A stretch of DNA of 64,000 nucleotides from an uncultured Muribaculaceae bacterium (lineage in GTDB: Bacteria > Bacteroidota > Bacteroidia > Bacteroidales > Muribaculaceae). The position numbers and the translations under genes are program-made. The stretch covers positions 1 through 64,000 of the forward strand of contig CAJUCW010000001.1 in the NCBI GenBank assembly GCA_910585275.1, given 5' to 3'. Under the pieces are notes generated by a model that had not been told where the DNA came from, did no database searches, and worked only from the letters and a program-made list of their open reading frames with translations. Shown one piece after another: positions 1 to 7,387 of this stretch (positions are counted from its first letter, which is position 1; every line of letters starts with the position of its first letter).

Positions 1-403
1 GACCTCTCTACAAGCCGAAATTTGATATTTTCAAATTTTTGTCATGTACTTAGCTCTTCGATAATAAAGACGCAATAGCCTAAAAATTGTTACACCCATC
101 CATGCATTTTTCAGAGAATAATGAACGAAGTCGTCTAAACTTTTTACGGAGATTGATTTTATTATGGATTTTTACGTTAAAAAGACCTCTTTCCCAATCT
201 TCCGCCATCTTTTCGGCCGCTTTTGAACCTTTCATCGAACTGAGCGTAACGGCAAGCGCCCGCAGACACCTTCAGCCGAGAGAAAATAGCCTCCCATAAT
301 CCGTTTACACTCCAAAAACGGTTATAAACGAAAAAAAACACCGACATTCAACAAATTAAAGATTCTTTTTACTGAAAAATTTCTTTAATTCCGATATTAT
401 CAT
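1..403. other. Left-edge non-coding stretch
   Basis: I see no convincing gene here. A short open frame at 87-299 has no recognisable content and no promoter. At 19-41 an AT-rich hairpin (AAATTTGA, 5-base loop, TCAAATTT, then T5) could be the terminator of a plus-strand gene lying left of the window. The rest is AT-rich leader for the gene that starts at 459. Confidence 0.4.
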
Positions 404-429
404 TAACTTTGAATCCAAATATATCTTTG
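404..429 (+). promoter_or_regulatory. Tandem Bacteroidetes -7 elements before the carboxyltransferase gene
   Basis: Two perfect matches to the Bacteroidetes -7 consensus TAnnTTTG lie in tandem: TAACTTTG at 404-411 and TATCTTTG at 422-429, 30 bases before the ATG at 459. I see no clean TTTG -33 box at the usual 19-21 base spacing for either, so which one is used is open. Confidence 0.5.
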
Positions 430-458
430 AAGTCATCAAAAAAATTTTTACAATCAGA

Positions 459-2828
459 ATGGCAAAGAAACTTCAAATCAGAGATTTGACGCTGAGAGAC
501 GGTCAGCAGTCATTGTTTGCCACACGAATGAAACAGGAGAACATCGACAAACTCCTTCCGCTCTATCGTGAGGCCGGGTTTTATATAATGGAAGTCTGGG
601 GAGGCGCTGTGCCCGACTCGGTGATGCGTTATCTCGGCGAAAGTCCCTGGGACCGTCTGCGCGAGTGCTCGAAAGCCATGAAGGGGATTTCCCTGCTTTC
701 CGCACTCTCACGCGGCCGCAATCTCTTCGGATACGTGCCTTATCCCGATTCGGTTCTTGAAGGCTTCTACAAAAAGGCAATCGAGAACGGTCTTAACGTG
801 ATGCGTATCTTCGATGCCCTCAACGACATCGACAATATCAAGAGCTCGATCAAGATGATCAACGAGTTCGACGGACTCAACGGCAACCAGGCAATCGCCG
901 ACACTGCCGTATGCTATACTATCGACCCGAAAGGGACGCCCGAGGCGGAAAAAATCTTCACCGACGACTATTTCGTAAACAAAGCCATCGAGATGGAGAA
1001 ACTCGGGGCGAAGATGGTAACCCTCAAAGACATGGCGGGCCTCGTGAACCCTTCGCGTATTTTCGCCCTCATGCCCAAACTCAAGAGCGCACTTAAAGTG
1101 CCTGTGGATTTCCACACACACTGCACCCCGGGCTACGGCCTTGCATCGGTGCTGACAGCCATTATCCAGGGCGTTGACATCGTCGATACCAACATCTGGT
1201 GGTTCGGTGGTGGTTCCGCAGCTCCGGCCATCGAACTTGTGGATATCTTCTGCCGCAAACTCGGAGTGGAACTCGCGGTCAACATGGAGGCTGTGGCAAA
1301 AATCCGCACCGAACTCAAAGAGGCGCGTAAAGCCCTTGCCGCCTTCGACCTCAACAAAGACAAATGGCAGCGTGACTTCGACGAGGCTTATGCCGAGATG
1401 CCGAAGGAAATCGACGCAGAGTTCGACCGCGCCATCGAGGCTGCCAAAGCCGACAAAGAGGACGAGCTTCTCGATGCCTGCCACAAAATCGAGGCATACT
1501 TCGGCTTCCCGAAACCCAACGAGATTGTCAAGAATGCTGAGGTGCCCGGCGGCATGTATTCAAACATGGTTGCCAACCTTCGCGCCCTCAACGCGGAAGA
1601 CGTGCTTGAAGAAGCCATGGCCCTCATTCCGAAGGTGCGCCGCGATGCCGGTCTTGTGCCGCTTGTAACGCCCACAAGCCAGATTGTAGGTTCGCAGGCA
1701 GTTTCGCTCGCTATGGACCGCCGCAACGGAAAAGGCGACTATTCCAACAAGAGCAACCAGTTCATTTCTCTCGTGAAGGGTGAATATGGCAACACTCCTG
1801 TGCCTGTTGACGCCAAGTTCCGCGAGATGATTACCGGCAGCGCGGAGGAGAAACCTTATGACACGGCATCTTACAAGAAGCCGGAGAATCCCACACTCGA
1901 CCAGTTTGGCGGTGTCAGCCTTGCAAAGAACGAGGAAGAATACCTCCTTCTCGAACTTCTCCCCGCCGTGGCTAAAACTTACCTCACCAACAAGCGTAAA
2001 GCCGAATTCGAGGCCAACCCGACAGCCGCTCCCAAGAAAGAGGCGGCAAAAACCGATGCAGCCAACACGGAAGTAAGCGGTCCGGTGTTCTGCGCTCCCA
2101 TGGGGGGCACGGTAATGAGCATCAAAGTGAAACCGGGCGACACTGTCAAGCCAGGCGACACCGTGCTCGTGTATGAGGCCATGAAGATGGAAAACGACCT
2201 TGCGTGCGACCTCGGAGGCGTGGTGAAACAGGTGCTCGTAAAAGAGGGCGACGTAATGGCCACAGACCAGCCACTCATCGAATTCGAAGGTGAAGGGAAA
2301 GCTGCTCCCAAAGCGGAGGCAGCCGCCGTTCCCGCAGCTGACGGCCCCGTGATGCTTGCTCCGATGGGCGGAACCGTGATGAGTGTCAAGGTAAAACCCG
2401 GCGATGCTGTGAAAGCAGGCGACACTATCCTCGTTTATGAGGCTATGAAGATGGAGAACAACCTCGGGTCAGACCGCGACGGTGTCGTAGCTAAGGTGCT
2501 CGTAGCCGACGGCGATGTTATGGCTACCGACCAACCTATTGTCCAGTTTGCCGCCGCAGGTGCCGCTCCTGTCAAAGCCGCCGCTCCGAAACCTGTTGCA
2601 AAACCCGCAGCACAGGCACACAAAGTTGACAAGGTGCCCGACATCAAGGTGGCTCCCGTTGAAGGTTACGACGAGAACAAGGCGCTCCATCCCATTGAAG
2701 GTGGTTCTGGCAATGCTCCGGCATCGCTGAGAAACTACACGGGCGACATCCGTCTCGCACCCGGCACAACGCTCGACATCAACGTGGCTCCCGACGGAAG
2801 CATCAACATCCGCATCACCAGAAACTGA
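459..2828 (+). CDS. oadA: Biotin-dependent carboxyltransferase (oxaloacetate decarboxylase alpha / pyruvate carboxylase B type) with two biotinyl domains
   Basis: Cytoplasmic enzyme that moves carboxylate between biotin and pyruvate/oxaloacetate. The HMGL-like TIM barrel opens with LTLRDGQQSL (residues 10-19), carries the TLKDMAGL lysine that is carbamylated in the family, and the metal-binding FHTHCTPG; a PYC/OADA helper region follows to about residue 480. Unusually there are two consecutive biotinyl domains, each with an AMKMEN attachment site: Lys576 and Lys664. The 789 residues are long for the family (about 600) because of the second biotinyl domain, Ala/Pro/Lys linkers and a C-terminal extension of about 70 residues of unknown role. 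No beta or gamma decarboxylase subunit and no biotin carboxylase lies alongside, so whether it is part of a sodium pump, a pyruvate carboxylase or a methylmalonyl-type complex cannot be settled here. The start follows two good -7 boxes. Confidence 0.9.
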   Translation: MAKKLQIRDLTLRDGQQSLFATRMKQENIDKLLPLYREAGFYIMEVWGGAVPDSVMRYLGESPWDRLRECSKAMKGISLLSALSRGRNLFGYVPYPDSVLEGFYKKAIENGLNVMRIFDALNDIDNIKSSIKMINEFDGLNGNQAIADTAVCYTIDPKGTPEAEKIFTDDYFVNKAIEMEKLGAKMVTLKDMAGLVNPSRIFALMPKLKSALKVPVDFHTHCTPGYGLASVLTAIIQGVDIVDTNIWWFGGGSAAPAIELVDIFCRKLGVELAVNMEAVAKIRTELKEARKALAAFDLNKDKWQRDFDEAYAEMPKEIDAEFDRAIEAAKADKEDELLDACHKIEAYFGFPKPNEIVKNAEVPGGMYSNMVANLRALNAEDVLEEAMALIPKVRRDAGLVPLVTPTSQIVGSQAVSLAMDRRNGKGDYSNKSNQFISLVKGEYGNTPVPVDAKFREMITGSAEEKPYDTASYKKPENPTLDQFGGVSLAKNEEEYLLLELLPAVAKTYLTNKRKAEFEANPTAAPKKEAAKTDAANTEVSGPVFCAPMGGTVMSIKVKPGDTVKPGDTVLVYEAMKMENDLACDLGGVVKQVLVKEGDVMATDQPLIEFEGEGKAAPKAEAAAVPAADGPVMLAPMGGTVMSVKVKPGDAVKAGDTILVYEAMKMENNLGSDRDGVVAKVLVADGDVMATDQPIVQFAAAGAAPVKAAAPKPVAKPAAQAHKVDKVPDIKVAPVEGYDENKALHPIEGGSGNAPASLRNYTGDIRLAPGTTLDINVAPDGSINIRITRN

Positions 2829-2848
2829 TAATTCGTTTTCTTCAATAC

Positions 2849-2890
2849 AAGGGGTGTGTCAGAATTGAAACAAATTATGGCACACCCCTT
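2849..2890 (+). terminator. Hairpin terminator after the carboxyltransferase gene
   Basis: AAGGGGTGTG (2849-2858) and CACACCCCTT (2881-2890) form a perfect 10-bp stem with a 22-base loop, 20 bases after the stop codon. It overlaps the longest possible start of the next reading frame, which argues that the next gene starts downstream at 2925. Confidence 0.6.
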
Positions 2891-2924
2891 TATTTTCAAA
2901 CCCAACGTCCATTGCCATCCTACC

Positions 2925-4355
2925 ATGAACTATCCGCGTATTCATAAAGGTTCAAGAATAATCGTCACCCTGATTATGTTATGTTCGTTTGCACGTGCAT
3001 ATCCGTTTGACATCCAATCAGCCATCGACTCCGTTTCGGCGTTGCCGGGAGGCGGGACGGTCGTAGTTCCCTCCGGAATCACCGTGACCGGGTCCGTTTT
3101 ACTTAAAGACGACGTCACTCTCCATCTCGATAAAGGAGCCGTGATTCTCGGTAGTGTAAATCCATACGATTATGAGGGATATAATACAGAGGATGAAAAG
3201 GATTCAAAAATGGCCGATAAATGTTCAAAACCTCTCTTTGCTCTGATTTCCGCAAAGAATGCAAAGAATATCGCCATCACCGGAGAGGGTCTAATAGATG
3301 GCCGCGGACTTGAACTTGCCCTTGCCATAGACAGCCTGCACCACACAGGCGAACGTATCGACCCCAACTATAATTTCAGACGCATGCGTCCGTCCATACG
3401 TCCGAAACTTATAGACTTCGATTCGGTCGAAAACGTCACTATTACAGGCATCGGGTTGAAGAGTTCGGCAAGTTGGGGACTGTCACTAAATAAATGCAGC
3501 GACGTGGTGATAAAGGGTATCGATTTCGAGAACCGCGCCTATTGGAATAACGACGGCATTGACATCGCGGATTGTAAGAATGTGCTTGTGGAACGTTGCC
3601 GCATAAATTCAGCCGACGACGGCATCGTGCTCAAATCTTTCGATAAGAACGACGGCAACGACGGCATAACTATCCGCGACTGCGACATAACAAGCAGTGC
3701 GAACGCTCTTAAAATGGGAACGGAGTCGTTCGGCGGATTCAGAAACGTAAAAATCAAAAATATAAGGATAAAAGACACGTTCCGCTCAGCAGTGGCCCTT
3801 GAAACGGTTGACGGTGCGGTATTGGAAAACGTGGAAGTGGATTCCATATTCGCATCAAACACCGGAAACGCATTTTTCATGCGCCTCGGACATAGACGCG
3901 GAGAGAATCCGGGAGCGTTCAGAAACGTCACCATAAGTAACCTTAGCTGCGACATTCCGTTTGGCAGGCCCGATGAAGATTACGACTTGCGCGGTCCCGA
4001 TATCAACGTAATCCACAACCCGTTTCCGGCAAGCATCACCGGCATCCCGGGCTATAGGATAGAGAATGTGACGTTACGCGATATTGAGGTGGAATATCCC
4101 GGACGCGGCACAAAAGGAATGGCATACATCGGTGCATATAGATATAAAGATGTGCCGGAGCAGATTGACTCCTATCCGGAATTCCACATGTTTGGAGAAC
4201 TTCCCGCCTGGGGTCTTTTCCTAAGGCATGTTGACGGCATTACCTTTGAAAACGTTACGTTCAAAAAGAGGGAACCTGACTACCGCCCCATGGTCGTGGC
4301 GGCAGACGACGTAATCAACGTCACCGGCAAAATCCAAGACGCCTCCTCCAATTAA
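2925..4355 (+). CDS. Secreted glycoside hydrolase family 28 (polygalacturonase-like)
   Basis: Predicted right-handed beta-helix hydrolase of pectin-type polymers, exported to the periplasm or surface. The frame is open from 2856, but 2925 is preferred: it gives a signal peptide (basic start, hydrophobic core ending ARAYPF) and clears the terminator hairpin. The N-terminal module GGGTVVVPSG..TGSVLLKDDV is typical of bacterial GH28. Catalytic motifs are NNDGIDI (Asp210) and SADDGI (Asp231/Asp232), numbered from 2925. The classic G-H-G motif is not obvious and the matching place reads LKMGTES, as in many Bacteroidetes members; a later RLGHRRG contains His323. The length of 476 is normal. No SusC/SusD pair adjoins, so it is not inside a visible polysaccharide-utilisation locus. 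Its last 43 bases recur beyond the toxin-antitoxin pair downstream. Confidence 0.85.
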   Translation: MNYPRIHKGSRIIVTLIMLCSFARAYPFDIQSAIDSVSALPGGGTVVVPSGITVTGSVLLKDDVTLHLDKGAVILGSVNPYDYEGYNTEDEKDSKMADKCSKPLFALISAKNAKNIAITGEGLIDGRGLELALAIDSLHHTGERIDPNYNFRRMRPSIRPKLIDFDSVENVTITGIGLKSSASWGLSLNKCSDVVIKGIDFENRAYWNNDGIDIADCKNVLVERCRINSADDGIVLKSFDKNDGNDGITIRDCDITSSANALKMGTESFGGFRNVKIKNIRIKDTFRSAVALETVDGAVLENVEVDSIFASNTGNAFFMRLGHRRGENPGAFRNVTISNLSCDIPFGRPDEDYDLRGPDINVIHNPFPASITGIPGYRIENVTLRDIEVEYPGRGTKGMAYIGAYRYKDVPEQIDSYPEFHMFGELPAWGLFLRHVDGITFENVTFKKREPDYRPMVVAADDVINVTGKIQDASSN

Positions 4356-4357
4356 AC
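4315..4357 (+). repeat. Direct repeat copy 1 (3' end of the GH28 gene)
   Basis: These 43 bases encode the GH28 C-terminus and stop codon. They recur at 5260-5302 with two mismatches (41/43), in the same orientation. Together the copies bracket the toxin-antitoxin module. Confidence 0.8.
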
Positions 4358-4409
4358 ATCTTTCCCTCTTGAGAGATGCAAGACGGAAACGACGAGAAAC
4401 AAATATTTG

Positions 4410-4451
4410 AGAGTATTTCATCTTTAAGTGAAATACTCTGTCGTACTTTTG
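4410..4451 (+). promoter_or_regulatory. Promoter and operator of the toxin-antitoxin pair
   Basis: A perfect 11-bp inverted repeat (4410-4420 and 4429-4439, 8-base loop) sits where the -33 box should be and runs up to a perfect -7 element TACTTTTG at 4444-4451. The toxin ATG is at 4483. This geometry fits an operator through which the Xre antitoxin represses its own operon; the binding itself is inference. Confidence 0.6.
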
Positions 4452-4482
4452 CGTTATAATATCAAACACAACATCCTCTGCC

Positions 4483-4953
4483 ATGAGCGAAGTAGAATTA
4501 TACCTTATCCAAGACGGTGAGAGCTGTACAATCTATACACTACAGTTTCTCCGTGATGTCGAATCCGAATTTGAAAAGTTTGTCGCCAAATTCAGAGAGG
4601 ATGCCGAATACAGCGAGGATTTCTCGCGTATCGCCGCATTTATCAAGCGTATTGCCAAGACGGGTGCATTAGAACGATACTTCCGTCCGGAGGGAAGTAT
4701 GAATGATTCTATTGTCGCGCTTCCTGTTACATCTTCAAAACTACGTCTCTACTGTCTGCGCCTGTCAGATAGGATACTTGTATTGGGCAATGGTGGAGTG
4801 AAGACAACACGCCGATATGAAGATGACACGCTCCTGAACGGCTATGTGATGACCCTGCAAAAATTCGAGAAATTGCTCAGACAGGAAGTTGCCAACGGCA
4901 ACGTGAATATAACTGAATCGACCATAGAAACCGACAATGTATTTGAGTTATGA
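4483..4953 (+). CDS. Putative RelE/HigB-like toxin of a type II toxin-antitoxin pair
   Basis: A 156-residue protein, first gene of a two-gene operon. The central stretch SKLRLYCLRLSDRILVLGNGG resembles the beta-sheet core seen in RelE/HigB-type mRNA interferases and phage-derived Gp49-like toxins, and the second gene encodes an Xre antitoxin, the toxin-first order of HigBA systems. The C-terminal 45 residues extend past the usual toxin core. The stop overlaps the next start (ATGA), indicating translational coupling. The family call rests on context plus a weak motif; catalytic residues cannot be assigned by eye. Confidence 0.6.
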   Translation: MSEVELYLIQDGESCTIYTLQFLRDVESEFEKFVAKFREDAEYSEDFSRIAAFIKRIAKTGALERYFRPEGSMNDSIVALPVTSSKLRLYCLRLSDRILVLGNGGVKTTRRYEDDTLLNGYVMTLQKFEKLLRQEVANGNVNITESTIETDNVFEL

Positions 4954-5216
4954 AGCGCACGTCAAGAACACTTGAAGAAATGCTCGGCCCGATTCCGGCA
5001 AGCGTTCAGGAAGAGGTTGACCTCTCTTTTGAAATATCCGACCGTATTGATACTCTCATGCGGCAACGTGGCTTATCGAAGAAACAGTTTGCAGACGCCC
5101 TTGGACGCCGTCCGAGCGAAATCACCAAATGGCTTAGCGGTCAGCACAACTTTACGATTTCTACTCTCGCCATGCTTTCCACTTTCTTCGGACAGCCGAT
5201 TATTACAGTCGGTTGA
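4950..5216 (+). CDS. Xre-family helix-turn-helix antitoxin
   Basis: An 88-residue Cro/CI-type DNA-binding protein. The helix-turn-helix spans about residues 36-70 (GLSKKQFADALGRRPSEITK, then WLSGQHNFTISTLAMLS). It overlaps the toxin gene by four bases and is likely both the antidote and the autorepressor acting at the palindrome at 4410-4439. The length and toxin-then-antitoxin order are typical of HigA-like proteins. Confidence 0.8.
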   Translation: MKRTSRTLEEMLGPIPASVQEEVDLSFEISDRIDTLMRQRGLSKKQFADALGRRPSEITKWLSGQHNFTISTLAMLSTFFGQPIITVG

Positions 5217-5259
5217 TATCTTGTTTCGTAGCAACTTTGATGTCTGTCTTGATGACACT

Positions 5260-5302
5260 TCAACGTCATCGGCAAAATCCAAGACACCTCCTCCAATTAA
5301 AC
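5260..5302 (+). repeat. Direct repeat copy 2 (orphan GH28 gene end)
   Basis: A 41/43 match to 4315-4357. In the corresponding frame it would read NVIGKIQDTSSN and then a stop, against NVTGKIQDASSN in the real GH28 gene, so it is a detached gene end with no gene in front of it. Confidence 0.8.
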
Positions 5303-5355
5303 TAATCCTATCTTCGTAGATGAAAGCAAACATATATGAACACACTGAAATGTAT

Positions 5356-5865
5356 CTAATTTGAATCGCTTTTCTTCTGCTTTCTTTCAGCCCGTTTCTT
5401 TTCAATCGATTTGTCATATTCCGCCATAAGCTTGTCAAGGAGTTCAACCTCTTCGTCCTTCGCGTCATCCCACATTATATGGTCAATCCAGTCCCTCACC
5501 ATACGCCATTCTCCTTCCGTCCTGATATATCCGCGTTCCTCTATCTTCTGAATCCGAGCGGCAATCCTCTTGTTGACCGTGGTCAAATCCTCCCCGAACT
5601 TTTCCCGAAGTATTGCGTTAAGCTCCTCGATTTGCGAACGACGCATACTCATAGCAAGATCATTAATATCATTGTACACTACCCTCATGCCACGTAAATC
5701 CATTCTATTATATGTTTGCATAACAATATCTATAGCTCCCCCCCAAACAGAATCCCCCGGCTCATCATCAATACTCTTGAGATAATCAAGAACTGCAACA
5801 CACCAGTCTCTCTTAAACTGCAATTCCTGCAATTCCGCCTCCGTCAATTCTTTAGTTTTTCTCAT
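5356..5865 (-). CDS. Hypothetical charged helical protein
   Basis: I do not recognise this 169-residue protein. It is strongly charged and predicted mostly helical, with a Lys/Arg-rich C-terminal tail (KKRAERKQKK). There is no signal peptide or membrane segment. The frame extends 14 codons further, but the start MRKTKELTEAELQ at 5865 gives a soluble N-terminus rather than the odd hydrophobic MLETNSYILIIKSN. It lies alone between the toxin-antitoxin pair and the terminator of the large efflux operon, converging on the toxin-antitoxin module. Confidence 0.55.
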   Translation of the reverse strand: MRKTKELTEAELQELQFKRDWCVAVLDYLKSIDDEPGDSVWGGAIDIVMQTYNRMDLRGMRVVYNDINDLAMSMRRSQIEELNAILREKFGEDLTTVNKRIAARIQKIEERGYIRTEGEWRMVRDWIDHIMWDDAKDEEVELLDKLMAEYDKSIEKKRAERKQKKSDSN

Positions 5866-5969
5866 ATTAGACTTTATTATAAGTATATAACTGTTCGTTT
5901 CAAGCAAATATTACATAACTATCATTTATTTAAAGGAATGGAAGGCAAAAGGCAAGCCAAAATCGGAAA

Positions 5970-5989
5970 ATCGGTCCTAAAGGACCGAT
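5970..5989. terminator. Compact hairpin beyond the histidine kinase gene
   Basis: ATCGGTCCT, a 2-base loop, AGGACCGAT: a perfect 9-bp stem about 100 bases past the stop of the minus-strand histidine kinase gene. It is probably the end of the long efflux/two-component operon. Confidence 0.5.
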
Positions 5990-6088
5990 AACACAACAAA
6001 GACACCTTAAGCTATGCCAACAGTAGCGACACTTCAAACAATTCAATGTGAATTCGGGAAAAATAGGCTTGATAATGCGGATACGATG

Positions 6089-7372
6089 CTATCGGGGGAG
6101 GTGGATGCGGAAGCGGGTGATGCCGTCAGGGGTGGTGGCGAGGCGGAACGTGGCGCCGTGGCGGTTGAGGATTTCGGAGGTGAGGGTGAGCCCTATCCCT
6201 TTGCCGTCTCTTTTAGTGGTGAAGAAGGGACGGAACAACTGGCGCGATACAGCCTCGTCTATCGGGTCGCCATCGTTAGAAATCTCTATCACCGAACTAT
6301 TGCCTTCGATTCCGGTAATAATCCAGATATTGCCGTTTTCGCGCGAAATGCTCTCCGAGGCATTCTTCACGATATTCACAAAAACCTGTTGCATAAGCTC
6401 GCTGTCGATTTCAACCGTCACGGCACCCGCCGCCGGTTTGAAATCAACCGCAACTCCCGGCTTTACGATAAGCCCGAGGAAGGGGATAAGTTTACCGATT
6501 TCCTCGTTAAGATCATGGGGCTTTTTCACAGGGTCGGGCAAACGAACAACGTCGGCGTATGAACTTACAAAACCGCACATCTGCTCGCAACGCACGTCGC
6601 AACTTTCAATGACCTTAACGATGTCGGCATCGTCGGTGACATCGAGCAACGTGTCGAGCACCGACCTCACCCCACCCATCGTATTGTTGACTTCATGCGA
6701 AATCGTGCGTATCACCTTTTCATAAGCCTCCCTTTCCGCCTTCATCACCTCTTCCGTGAGGCTTTCAAGCAGATAAAACTCCCTTTGGAAACCCATCTGC
6801 ACAAAACTTAGGTGGTAGCAACGATACATCCTGATGTCGCCGAACCTCACCACCTCGTTCTTACCCAATTCCACCTTCTGCATCTCCCGGGCCAGACCCT
6901 CCGGCGCCTCTTCCACAAATTTACCCACAAGCTGCTTCACATCGTTTATGCCCGTGAGTCTGAGAAAAGCGTTGTTTGCCATCGTGACCTTACCGTCGAA
7001 ATCAAGCATCATCACCCCCATGGGCGACGCATCTATCAGAAGCTGAAGGAAATTCTCCTGTTCCCTGTTGTGCAGACGTTCATTGCGGAGACGGTCAATC
7101 ATAGTGTTGAACAACATGACAATATTGTCCGCATCATGCACGCCGGTCATGGCAAGGCGGTTGTTGAAATCTTGCGAGGCAATCAGCTCCATACCCCTCG
7201 TGACAACACTATTGGGCATTATCACGTTTTGCAGCAACATCATAAGCAAGACAAACGCCAAAGCGCATACCGGATAGACATACCAAAGCCTGTCGGGAGG
7301 AAGCAACGCCACCATCGCTGCCACGGCAACGATGCAGACACACACCAGCACAAACCACACTTTCGTACGCAT
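6089..7372 (-). CDS. NtrB/NtrY-like sensor histidine kinase with a minimal periplasmic loop
   Basis: Membrane sensor kinase, last gene of the efflux operon and partner of the response regulator 15 bases upstream. Two membrane helices (about residues 5-24 and 31-50) are separated by only about six polar residues (PPDRLW), so there is no periplasmic sensing domain. A HAMP-like linker follows, then a PAS domain (about 105-200), the HisKA dimerisation helix with TISHEVNN (His226 is the phosphate acceptor) and a HATPase domain with N box (Asn337), DGDP, the PFFTTK F box and GKGIGL. The layout matches intramembrane-sensing kinases, which often depend on a partner ABC transporter. What it senses is unknown, but position suggests the state of the transporter or the envelope. 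Confidence 0.9.
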   Translation of the reverse strand: MRTKVWFVLVCVCIVAVAAMVALLPPDRLWYVYPVCALAFVLLMMLLQNVIMPNSVVTRGMELIASQDFNNRLAMTGVHDADNIVMLFNTMIDRLRNERLHNREQENFLQLLIDASPMGVMMLDFDGKVTMANNAFLRLTGINDVKQLVGKFVEEAPEGLAREMQKVELGKNEVVRFGDIRMYRCYHLSFVQMGFQREFYLLESLTEEVMKAEREAYEKVIRTISHEVNNTMGGVRSVLDTLLDVTDDADIVKVIESCDVRCEQMCGFVSSYADVVRLPDPVKKPHDLNEEIGKLIPFLGLIVKPGVAVDFKPAAGAVTVEIDSELMQQVFVNIVKNASESISRENGNIWIITGIEGNSSVIEISNDGDPIDEAVSRQLFRPFFTTKRDGKGIGLTLTSEILNRHGATFRLATTPDGITRFRIHLPR

Positions 7373-7387
7373 AACCGACTTCCAATT

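Noticed and set aside
708..1484. 258-codon minus-strand frame inside the carboxyltransferase gene
   Set aside because: Antisense to a clearly conserved enzyme; no signal or domain.
2856..2924. Upstream start for the GH28 gene
   Set aside because: It would place the start inside the terminator hairpin of the preceding gene and hide the signal peptide.
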